Notes under the pieces: model-generated
What the model was told of the DNA's origin: nothing
What the model saw: only the letters and a program-made list of their open reading frames with translations
The model's database searches: none
Shown here: positions 11,101 to 21,573 of the stretch, piece by piece
Position numbering within the stretch: the stretch's first letter is position 1
How the letters are laid out: each line of letters opens with the position of its first letter
Made by a program: the position numbers and the translations under genes
Assembly: GCA_023374045.1 (NCBI GenBank)
Contig: CM041776.1
Location: 276,977,039 to 277,041,038, forward strand
Direction of reading: 5' to 3'
Source of the DNA: Limonium bicolor
Lineage: Eukaryota; Streptophyta; Magnoliopsida; Caryophyllales; Plumbaginaceae
Length of the DNA stretch: 64,000 nt

Positions 11101-12569
11101 CAGGCCATCCCTACCTATACAATGTCTCTTTTCTCCCTGCCTAAAAATATCATTGCTAAGCTTAACGCCGCTTTTTCATCCTTTTGGTGGAGTGGCCAAG
11201 CGGACAAAAAATCTCTTCATTAGATCAAGTGGAAAAAAGTATGTGATCAGGTTAAAAATGGGGGCCTCAGATTCAAAGAGGTGGAAAAATTTAACAAGGC
11301 TCTCTTGGCTAAGCAACTATGGCGGCTTCTGATTTTTCCAGAGTCCCTAGTGGCTCAAGTGTTGAAGAAAATTTATTATCCTAACACCAATATCAGGGAT
11401 ATAGTGCCACACGGGAAGGCGCAGCCCAATATGGAAATCCATCTCTTCGGCTGTGGAGATTCTCAAGTCTGGTACCTCTCGCCAGACTATTACAGATACG
11501 CATTCGTCTACGACACCTCAGATGGATATCTCTGAAAACTGGGCTTGGATTCACTCTAAAGATCACAAATTCTCGGTTAAATCTGCATATCGGTCCTCAT
11601 GAATGACAATGTTGTTGCGTCCTCTTCCAATTCTCTTCACTTTGCTAATAATATAAGTAAAAATATTGTTACCAACATGTTTGTCCCAGAGTGAAACTGA
11701 ACCTTTGGAAGTTTTTGCTCAATATTATCCCTTGCCAGGATAATCTCGCCAAAAGAATTGGGGGTCCCTCAAATTGTTCTTCTGTGGAGACAAAGATAAT
11801 CTTCCTCATAGTCTATTCATTGTTGTGCAGTTTCTGAGATCTGGAAGGATTTGATTGAGATCAATGAAGTTCCTTCCTCTTCTTCGGATGCTCTTATTGA
11901 CTGGTTTCTCCAATGTCTAAGGTTTGGAATGCAGAGAAACTCTCCTACATTGCCAATAATCTGTGGATCATCTATTCAGCAAGGAATAAAGATAAACATA
12001 ACCCGGAGCTCTCTTGGTGGAAAATTGTGGAAGACAACAAAGCTTTTACAGAAGCTTATATCCAGGTTATGTCGAGATATAACAAGGATGACCAAATCCT
12101 TGTAGTTTGGAAGCTTCCTCTTGTGGGGTATTCCAAGATTAGTACAGGTATGTTTCGACTGAACAATGGTACATCTACCATCTCTGGTCTGATTCGTGAC
12201 AACCATGGTGCTCCTATAGCTGCTTTTAACCAAATAATTGATAGCACCACTGAGGTGCAAGTTGCTGACATCAAAGCAAAAATTATTGCTATGGAACTTG
12301 CCTTGACGGTGGGTAACCTTAGCATTTGTTTTGATTTAGCTTTGGAGCCTTTCAAAAAAGCTCTTCTTATGGAGACTAATAGGGATGCATTTCCTGATGG
12401 TGAAGATGTTATGTGTGTTAGACACATTAAGGCTAGATTTTCTGATATCATTTGTGGTAACGAAGTGTCGTATGATAACTTTCCTACTCAGCTTGTTAGT
12501 AGCATGGGTAACCCCCAGTTGAACAAAACAGTATTTTGGGTGGGGAAGATGTTCCCCCTAGTATCATAG
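11101..12569 (+). pseudogene. LINE ORF2 C-terminus with RNase H-like domain, broken
   Basis: 11281-11400 reads KALLAKQLWRLL and KKIYYPNTNI, typical of the region between RT and the zinc-binding domain in plant LINEs. 12120-12400 reads LIRDNHGAPIAAFNQ followed by AKIIAMELALTVG, matching the RNase H-like (RVT_3) fold. The usual first catalytic Asp position reads NNGTST, so the domain is probably inactive as well as frameshifted. Confidence 0.65.
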
Positions 12570-12700
12570 AGGCATGTAATTGTGACTTGATTTTGGCAGA
12601 GTGAAAGGGTTTCCCCTTTCTTTCTGTCAGTTTTATTTCTTTCTTATATATCTAAGGCGATGACAAGTTTTATCAAAAAAAAAAGAAGCGGCTATATGGT

Positions 12701-13320
12701 GAATCGGATATTCCAGAAACACCCACGTACAGTAATTTCGATGAGTCGGAAGGTTATTTGTGATTCTCTGTACGCTTTTTTAAAATTCACATTTGTCAAT
12801 GATTGACGAGTACAGTTTAGAGCCATATGTATTCCTTTGAGCTGAATATCTTCAATTAATTACTATCTGATCCGAGGAATAAGAACAGTAGGTATACATT
12901 AGGGTAATCAAATTAAACCGTAAGTTTAGTAGTTGAAATTCAGATTAAGAATTAAAAGTGTCATAGTTTGAAACTAAGGTTTGAAGATTCTCATAGATCT
13001 ATTTGAATGGTCCGTTATTGATAAAACTTGGAATCTAATACATAAACTTTAGGGACCATTATATGATTTGAAATCCAAATTACAAGCTTCAATCACCTAA
13101 TACTAGAGAACAGGCTGATAAGTACTAAGTCTTGTAATAGCATAATATTTATGAAGATACATTCTCCATCACAAGAGAAGCTTCCTACAAGAATCTCAAG
13201 TGCTCGATACTGCAGACCTTCACACCATTAATACTTCGATGGCCAAACTCAAGACGATTTTGATGGTTTAGGTTTGTTAAAAAATACAACATATTAGCTA
13301 CACAATTTTTTTAAGCAAGA
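12701..13320. other. Intergenic spacer between LINE and first copia element
   Basis: About 620 bp of mixed AT-rich sequence. I see no ORF, terminal repeats or tandem repeats. It is probably the original host spacer into which both neighbours inserted. Confidence 0.5.
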
Positions 13321-13516
13321 TGAGGCCTAATCCATAGGTTTCTCCTGCTAGTTCTCTGTTAAGTTAGTATGTTTCTTTAGTGAGTGGTGTATATACAAGC
13401 CTTGCCGACCTCCTTCTGGAATTATCAATCAATACAACCCATTACAACCAGAAATACAATGCTACAGATTCCTTTACAGTTCGATTCTCTTCTTGCTTAA
13501 TCACTCACGGTGTTCA
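13321..13516 (+). repeat. Copia-1 5' LTR
   Basis: Shares GTTAGTATGTTT-, GTGAGTGGTGTATATA- and TTATCAATCAATACA- blocks with the copy at 24434-24628 and ends in TTCA immediately before the primer site. The left boundary is set by alignment with the right LTR and is uncertain by some tens of bases. Confidence 0.8.
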
Positions 13517-13528
13517 TGGTATCAGAGC
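13517..13528 (+). other. Primer binding site (tRNA-iMet type), copia-1
   Basis: TGGTATCAGAGC directly follows the LTR. It is the standard plant copia primer site, complementary to the 3' end of initiator tRNA-Met. Confidence 0.9.
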
Positions 13529-14637
13529 TTTGAAGCTCTTCACTTCTGATATCCGAGCTTCAATAGCGAAAGAAATTGAGGAACCTAAAAGACAAGAGAA
13601 ATATCGATCAAAAAGACAAACCAGAAGGTTCTGGCGACAAGAATCAACTTCTCTCTACTAAAGACCCGCTGTATCTCAGCAATAATGACCATCCTTAGCT
13701 TGCGCTCACCTGGAAATTCGATGGGGAGTCCTTTGCAAAGTGAAAGAGAAGCATGATGAGTTCTTCGAGAGCGAAGAACAAGTTTCTTTTCTAGAAGGAA
13801 AAGTGAAAAAACGGTGGAGGATTTCAGTCGCTACCAAGTTTGGCTCAAACGCTACAACATAATATTTTCCTGGATAATGAACTGTCTCCAGAAAAGTATA
13901 ACGAAGTTAGTTGCCTACTGCTACTCGACACTAGAAACTTGGAAATGCTTAACAGCTTGATTTGATTGACTAAATCGAGCGCAAATGTATGCCATTTCTC
14001 AAGAAATTACGGAGCTGTGATAGAAAGAAAACACTACCAAAAATTATTTCATCCGTCTGAAGAGCCTTTGGGATCAACAATCTTCATCGAGGAAAATTAC
14101 TACGAATGATTCTCTTCGTGAACTTTTGAAGAGGAAAGATCGATGAAGTTCTTAATGGGTCACAATTCTTCTTTCGCGACCACGAGAGGCAACATTCTCT
14201 TGTGAATCCTATGCCTACCTTAGACCAAGTGTTCTATATGGTTGTTTAGGATGAAAAACAGTGAGGAATTTCAGATATAACAAGATTGATCCTCAAACCA
14301 TAGGTTTCAGTTCTAGTGTAGCTTCTCAATCTAGCACTTCGAACAAGAGTCCTACAACCCAATCAAACTCATTCAAGACAAACCGAAAAGGGGGAACATG
14401 AGTTGTGACCATTGCAAAGAAAGGGGTCACACAATTGACAACTGCTTCCTTCTTCATGGTCATCCTAAGATCTGGAAACCGAACAACAAAACAAGAAAGG
14501 GCATGGAAAATTCAGCTATTGAAGAAGAATCCACTCATGCCTTCAATGTCACCCAAGATAGTCATTTCAAAACCCTAAATCGAGATCAGCTCACAGGACT
14601 TATGGGATACCTATCCTCTACAAACCGTAAAGAATAA
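13529..14637 (+). pseudogene. Copia-1 gag, broken, with zinc knuckle
   Basis: The clearest part is at 14398-14637, which reads CDHCKERGHTIDNC, a CX2CX4HX4C nucleocapsid zinc knuckle, followed by FLLHGHPKIW. The upstream capsid part is in several frames with stops. Confidence 0.75.
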
Positions 14638-16329
14638 TAGAGCCAAGTTGACTATTGTAGTTTTTCCGGATTCATAACTCTTTCCTAAACTCTTATTGTT
14701 TAACCTTCGCTAGAAATCGATCCTTTGATTTGCTTAAAGTTCCTGGATTCTTGATATCGGTGCCACAGAGAATTTAACTGGTAACTTGAATTGGATCAAG
14801 AATGGTAAATTTTTTGACACACAACATAACATTACATTGCGTGATAATCGGTCTAAAAACAGTAACCTTAAGGGGATGGTTCCCATAATAGATAACTTCT
14901 CAACACAAAATGTATTGTATGTTCCAAGTTTTGAGTTCAATCTTCATCTGGTAATAGACTTACTAAAATGCCATTATATTTAGTCATGATGCTTGTTTTA
15001 TATAGGACCTTGATTCAAGGAATTTACAAAAAGTTTGAAAAGTGGCTGGAGGTCTTTACTTGCTTGATAATAGAAAATTTGGAATTTTTTTGAAATCTAA
15101 GTCTAGCTCCAGTAAAAATAGTTTTGCTTTAGTTGTCTGTAACATTGAGAAAAACATTGTAAGGCGGCATAGAAAAAAGGTCCTTCCCATATTGAAAAGA
15201 TGAAGAAAATTCAATGTATTCATCTAAACATGATTTTAAAAAGATTGCCTTGTGATAACTGTTTCAAAGCTAGATCCGTAAGACCAAATTTTGATCTTAG
15301 TGCTATTGAGACTAATCACCTTTTTTAGCTTCTTCATATAGATATAGTGGGTCCCTTCAGGGTTACCACTTATGATGATAAGAATTACTTTCTTTCAATT
15401 ATTGATGACTATGCAATGACTACTTGGACACGTTTGGTGTGCAATAAATATGAGGCATTTACTGTTTGTTGGTTTTATTGCTTATGTTGAGAGACATTTG
15501 GAAAGAAAATGAAAACTGTTAGAAGTGATAATCCTGAATTAGGCACTAGCAAAGAGGGAATTGATTTTGTTAGCAAAATTGACATTATTCATCAAAGAAT
15601 GTGTGCATACACTCCCCAACAAAATGGGATTGTAGAACTAAAGTGTGGGCATTTGCTGGAAGTGGCTAGAGCAATCTATTAACAATATGGTGTTGACATC
15701 AAATTCTGGGGAAAATGCATTTTGCGTGCACCATGATGATAAATAGGTTACCCTCCAGAACCATAGGTTTGAAACTCCTTTCGAGATACTTTTTAAAAAG
15801 AAACCTGATTATGATGCCTTAAAGCCCTTTGGATGTCTGTGTTACAAGACTGTTTTAGATAACACCAAGGTATGTTTGATCCAAGGGCCCAAGTTTGTAT
15901 TACCTAGGTGATACTCTTGATGGAAAGGGCTACAAGGTCCTAGATATTCATGATCATCTTGTTACTATCTCTAGAGATATTATATTCTTTGAGCATGTTT
16001 ACCCTCTTATCAATAATTTGAATAGTAACCAAATTCATCAAGTTTACCAGAATTTGAATGTTCACGAATCTGAAAATTCCTCTCTTGATGTTAACAATGA
16101 CTATCTTAATGTTTTTGATGAGGATTGTGACATGAACGTTGATATAACTACCCCAAATGACTTGTCCCTCGTCACACTAGATTCTTCTATCACATATTCT
16201 ACTGTTCAACCACCAGAGATTTTACCACATAACAGTGAGCATTTTTATTCTGAATCTAGTTTCACAGGGCCAACTAGAGAAAGAAGAGCTCCTGCTCATT
16301 TTAGTGATTATGTGGTAGATATAACATGA
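14638..16329 (+). pseudogene. Copia-1 protease and integrase, broken
   Basis: WILDIGATENLTG at about 14745 is the aspartic protease active-site region (usual form DTGA/S), here DIGAT. LPCDNCFKA at 15249 is the zinc-binding part of pre-integrase. DIVGPFRV, SIIDDYAMTTW and TPQQNGIVE are integrase core blocks (15340-15640). 15895-16329 is an open 144-residue integrase C-terminal/linker region with DGKGYKVLDI and SRDIIFFE. Confidence 0.85.
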
Positions 16330-16458
16330 GCAGTTGTCAGGGACATTTTTTCTAGTATGTTAACTGATAGATTGAGCAAGAATTTTGCAGGTGATAAAGA
16401 TCACGCCTTGGTTGTTAGCAGTGGTCAAACAGACCCAATTGCTCATGCATGAGCTTAA

Positions 16459-17516
16459 TGTTAAGTCAAGATCCTTTAGTTTTGATGATAGCAAACCTGT
16501 GTTTTTCAAGTTTATACTTCAGATAAACAAGTAGAGGAGTGCCTTAGCATGCAAGGTTGCAAGCGCACTCCATTCATGACAGATGCCTATCCAGTCAGGC
16601 ACTTGTCTGTGAGAGCTCCGACAAAACTTCTAGTACACACAAGAAGTCAAGCACTACACAACCATGTATCTCATGCATCAAACGCAGTAGTAGTAGGACA
16701 AAATACATCAAGTGTGCCGACAAACTCATATAGACGAATGCATCGACACAAGAACTAGTTCACGTCAAAGTCTTGCTCATTAATGAACAAGATAACAAGA
16801 CAATGCCAGGGCTATTAAGTGGACTCATTATGTAACATTAAATGAAGCCTTGGAGAGCATTAATGAGGCAAACAAGACCAAGCAAGTGGAGAGTGCAAGT
16901 GGTGACCGACTACCTGAGTACTCACCTTCAACGTGTCCAACCATAGGGCGACATGTGTCCTAACGGTTCCAGAGCAAGTTGAAGATCAACCTATATTCAA
17001 GCTTGGCTATTCTATTGGGGATAAAGAAGCAAACGACTCCTAGAGTCTAGGAGATCATAGGTTGTTTGTTACAAGTCTAAACACGCATCTATCAATATGA
17101 TGTATAACGTCTTATGTAAATAACTTGGTCATATATGAAGAAAAGAGATATTAGAGTAAGTGTGAGTCAGACTGAGTGTGTGTAAACACTAGAAAGTTGG
17201 TGAGCTGGTTAGGACTGAGTTGGTGAATTAATACTTGGTGTATTTGGTAGACTGACTAGTTGGGGAACGGTTGGGGAATTGTAGGCCGGCTGTCAGGAGA
17301 GGGTAGAGGACTTAGGGAATAAAGTCCTAAACTATCTCGGAGTCCGTAGGTAAGAAGGAGGGAGATTGAGTGAATTTCTGTGTGTAAATTCTCAATCAAA
17401 AAGGAGTTTCCAGTTTGATTTTATCAAGTACTTCCCTGAATGATCAAGTAGTTTACCTAAGACAATGACACATCCACGACCGGTCGAGGATGCATCGGGA
17501 GCACTAGCCAGGTTCA
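16459..17516 (+). mobile_element. 1,058-bp solo LTR (possibly SIRE/Maximus-type) inside copia-1
   Basis: It starts TGTTAAGTCAAG and ends GGTTCA, flanked by the perfect 5-bp duplication CTTAA (16454-16458 and 17517-17521). The opening text with TTTTGATGATAGCAAAC resembles the LTR start of long copia elements of the SIRE/Maximus lineage. No internal region remains, so the element was lost by LTR-LTR recombination. Copia-1 coding resemblance resumes directly after the right duplication. Confidence 0.85.
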
Positions 17517-17521
17517 CTTAA

Positions 17522-17898
17522 CAAGTTTACATCCTTACAAGGTAACACAAAATAAAACTTCTCATGCTTTCTATGCTAATACATGCAGTGAATTTAGTGA
17601 TCCTCAAACCTGTGAGGATGATGTTAAATACCCAAGAGAAAGATGCGAAAAAATAAAACATGAATTAGATGCTTTATAAAGAAATAAGACTTGGGGCTTA
17701 GTTCCTTTTCCTGCTCTTAGAAAGGTTATATGTTGCAGTGAACTTTTAAAACTAATTCCTTTCTAATGAAGAAAGTTTAAAGATTAAAATAATAGCTTGT
17801 TGCTCAAAGATAGGTTTTGATTACAATGAAACTTTTCCCCGGTTGCTAAAATGACAATTGTAAGAACTCTTGTTGTTGTAGTTGTGAAGAAGGGATGG
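17522..17898 (+). pseudogene. Copia-1 reverse transcriptase, N-terminal piece
   Basis: After the solo LTR the reading shows HELDAL, a stop, NKTWGLVPFP (the usual NxTWxLVPxP block) and then DYNETFPR. It runs into the nested element at 17899; the reading continues at 23180. Confidence 0.8.
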
Positions 17899-19467
17899 TG
17901 CTAAAGGGAAAATTGTAGGATGAACTATATATATATTAAACTAACCTACGACTCTACTACGGGTAGCAAAATAAAAAACCCGGTCGAAGTATAGAGTAAA
18001 TATATTACGACCGAGAGTATCGTACTCAAGGGACTTATAGAAAACTAGTCCTAATCCGGGCAAAAGCCTATTCTAAACAAGGGGGAAAGTAAATGTAATT
18101 CTAGTCTAAAATAACTAACTAAAATCCTAACTAAATGTATGATTCGAGACTAGATCAACCCTACGTTCCACTATGAACATTCAACATATATCAAGTTTCT
18201 GAAATCACCCGAACAAATGAACATGCCGGATATCCTACCGGATAGTTTATGCACGGCATATTCAAAGACGTTGAACATGCCGGACACAACCAATCCGGCA
18301 AGAACAAAATGCGAATTTTTATCCTAGTTTCGAACCCCGAAAACAAGGACTCACTACCCAAATTCGAACCCAACAATCTCTCGTCAGTATTCGACTGAAA
18401 TAATGAAATGAATAAGGTTATTCAACTCTTTCGGTGTTGTCATCTACACCTCTACATCTAACAACGGTGACAGACCACTAAGATTCCTTAACAAAAACAC
18501 TTTTGTCTTTTGAACCTCAAGTGGAATTTAGAAGATAGGAGACAACAGTAGCGATCTCATTCCGCCTTATGTGGAAATCTGAATCTTAGTAAAACTTGTG
18601 GATATATATATTGAATGATCAAAGTGTTTACAAGGAAGAACTCATCCCTAACCAAAACCTAACAAAGAATTCTACATCACCATCCACACAACACAAGAGA
18701 GAATACAAAGGGGGAGAAGGAGATGTTAATAGCCTTAACCCGACAAGGTCTTCTTCTTCTCTTGCGTGGATGGATCCGTAGACTCTTCTTTGGACACCAA
18801 CAATGGAATGTGGCGGAAATGAAGAGTGAATGGAGTGTATGGGTATGTTGAAGTGTGTCCCCAAATGATCACATGGGTAGGGTATTTATAGGTGTGTTGG
18901 AAGTGATTCTATGGAAAGACATATCTTAAATGATGTCTTTCCATAAAAACACACCTCCAAGACATGTCTTTAGCAAAAGGATACCTTTTACCCTAGTTGT
19001 ATTGGTATGGAAAGACACATCACCAAATGATGTCTTTCCATAGTGTCTTTCCATCCAAAAGACATCTTTCCAACTAAAAGACACCTCTTCACCATGAGAC
19101 ACCTTTTCACCAAAAGACACCTTTTCGCCAAGAGACACCTTTTTGCCAAGAGACACCTTTTCGCCAAAAGACACCTCTTCATCGAAAGACACCTCTTCAT
19201 CAAAAGACACATCTTCATGTATTGCTAACTTCTGGTGAATTGAGGCAACTTTTTATTTGTGTAGGCTAGGATGCACCCGGCATTTTCATCCGGCATCAAT
19301 GGTCTTTTGGCTAGAAACTTGTTCCTTGCACAGAAAACAAAACATATAAAAAACATAAGACTGAACAAATAATACACTTTAATACATAATATAACATAAA
19401 TATTAACTATTTACACTAATATATTCCTAATTCTAATATAATAATATGATAAGTCTGCGGCTTATCA
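17899..19467 (-). repeat. 3' LTR of the nested non-autonomous element
   Basis: 1,569 bp, highly similar to 21574-23179. It contains CCGG dyads (18220-18300), a TATA-like segment (minus CCTATAAATACCC, near 18893), two hairpins with TATGGAAAGACA arms (18915-18945 and 19007-19042) and the 18-bp tandem repeat at 19058-19219. Confidence 0.92.
19058..19219. repeat. 18-bp minisatellite, about 9 units (left LTR copy)
   Basis: Units approximate AAAAGACACCTYTTCRYC with a strict 18-bp period for most of the array. Because 18 is divisible by 3, all frames stay open; on the minus strand they read as hexapeptide repeats such as EKVSFG. No start context or other sign of translation is seen. Confidence 0.9.
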
Positions 19468-21573
19468 AGGCCCTACACTTACTTTTTGCTAGTCCTCGAG
19501 CAAAACTAGATTAGAAAAGAGTAATTGCTTATGCACAAAATAGATAATCTCTAGAATGACAATTAGATAAACATTTTCAGTTGTCCGACTCTATTTCATA
19601 AGTATCGCTTAATCTTTCTTATCTATCAAAACATACTAATGGGTATAAAAATAAACAATTTCAAAACCGATCAAAAACTTTTGGGCTATTTTGCTAAGGG
19701 ATTTTGTAGTCTCTCCTTTTTCCGGTTTCCATCATTCAGCTCTATTTTTCAAGAGTTTCTGAATGTGGCCAAGACTCTCATCATTGGTTTTTATGGTTCA
19801 GCCCTGTTTTGCAAGGGTTTCTGAATCAACCATGATTTTTTTTTTGCATTGAAGAACAAGGAATTTAGAAAAAACAAAAGGAAAAACTCTCGTTTCTTGC
19901 TTTTATTCAGCGGCACTCATTGCAACCTCAAGAAATATAATGTTTTTCCTTTAGAAGAAGATTTTTCTTTCTTTTTCTTTTTTTCTTCTTCTTCCTTTTT
20001 CAACAAAAACCCTTTTTAAGATTTTCACCCAAAAGATTTTTCACAGTTTGAAAAAGCAAAGAAATAATACCCAGAAGTACATAAAGGAAAGAATAAGGAG
20101 AAAGATCATATACTCATGTTAATAAAGAGAATCAAAAAAGTTAAAAACAGGAATCTACAAGTCATTTAGAAAGCTTACCTCTTGAGAGAACAAACATTTA
20201 TTCATTCCTAATCTCATCTCAATCAAAAACATGCAAAAAGTTTAGTAAAACATTGATAAAACTCACAACTTATGCATATTAAAAAACTTATTCTTTTAAA
20301 GGGGTCCCTGCCCTACACTTGGCAGGAACACTGTCCCCAGTGTTCAAAAGAAAAATAAAGAAATAAAGAAAAGAAGTGACTCCCCTGTGGTGAAAGAAGA
20401 CCAGATGCGTGGGGCGGCCCTACACTTAGCCTTTGGCTACTTGGCAGAGTGATCAGAGATCTCGATAGAGGTTATGAACGATCTCGCATACTCCCGTTGA
20501 TAAATTTAGCGTTGGAGACGGGAGTTGACCAAGTAGTCATGGTTGAGCAAAAGTTGTTGTAGCGACTTATGCTCCGTGCGAACGGTCAGATCTCTTGCAA
20601 TTTCCACTTCCTCAGGTGTTGAAAAATCTTGGAATTCGGAATACTAGGTGTGTGGTCGTGCACTAACCACATTCACCTGTTGAGGAAGAGAGCTCTTGCC
20701 AATCGCCTGCTGTATTTGAGTATTTGTGTAGGGAGTGTGCTTGAAGTGCATTCACCTAATTTACTTTGGAGGAGTACACAAATTTTAAATTAAACAAATT
20801 ATTGTACGAAAAATAATAATAAGACAGGAATGTTACCAATTCAAGAGAGAAAAATAAAAAAAATAAATGAATTTTTTTTTGAATATGCCAGACATAATGC
20901 CGGGCGACTCGTATCCGGCAATGGACTTCTTCCATTAATGCCCGATTAGTTTTACCCGGCTTCCTGCCCGGCTTATTTAAACTCGAAGAGAAAATAAAAT
21001 AAATCAAAAAGAGAGAAGGGATGGATAAAACGAGATGTTTGTAATAAAAAATAAAAAGATATTAACATAGGTTGCGTATGTCGGACGTGGTGCCGGGTGT
21101 TCGAAGCCCGGCATTGGACTTCCTCCAAGATTGCCGGGTTGATTTTACCCGGCGTTACGCCCGGCGAGTTCAAACTAAAAAAAAAAAATTAAACGGGAAA
21201 GAGAAGGTAAAAATAAAAGAAGAGTGCAAAAGGAAAGAATATTTACAAACAACTCTAAGATTGAAGAGAAAATGTAAAATAAAAAGTTTAGATTGAATGT
21301 GCCGGATTGTGCGCCGGATGAATCCCGGCATGGTGCACGGCACACTCAACCTAGCGAACAAAAACAAAAAGAATTAAAGAATAAAAACGTTGAAGGTGCT
21401 GGGTAATGGATATCCGGACTGGCACCCGACATATTCAACCAAACTAAAATATGTACAATTTTAAATCAATAAATCAAAGAATCAAAAGAATAAAGAATAG
21501 AGAATAAAGAATAGAGCGTTTTACCGAATTTAGGACTTGGACTAATTCCAAGTCCCCAACAACGGCGCCAATT
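19468..21573 (-). other. Non-coding interior of the nested element
   Basis: No retroviral-type domain in any frame. On the minus strand, AAGTGTAGGGCC lies just before the LTR and looks like the polypurine tract of Athila/Tat elements. 20280-20340 carries another CCCTACACTTGG block and the inverted pair ACACTG/CAGTGTT. 19680-19830 has paired CTATTTTGCTAAGGG-like and TGTTTTGCAAGGG-like blocks. CCGG dyad modules lie at about 20886-20960, 21078-21165 and 21299-21345. Several short open frames here are low-complexity. Confidence 0.75.

Larger units (their letters stand above)
8077..12700 (+). mobile_element. L1-type LINE, 4.6 kb, with target-site duplication
   Basis: The insertion (8090-12686) is bounded by AGCGCTATATGGT (8077-8089) and AGCGGCTATATGGT (12687-12700), a 13/14-bp duplication differing by one G. 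It ends in an A-rich tail (12674-12686), as expected for target-primed reverse transcription. The order of remnants is endonuclease, reverse transcriptase, then RNase H-like domain. I find no ORF1 (gag-like) region: the ~600 bp before the endonuclease have no zinc knuckle. Many frameshifts and stops show it is dead. Confidence 0.9.

Noticed and set aside
18926..19228. Open frames with repeated hexapeptides (SFDEEV/EKVSFG type) on both strands
   Set aside because: They are produced by the 18-bp tandem repeat inside an LTR. All frames are open for the same reason and no gene context exists.
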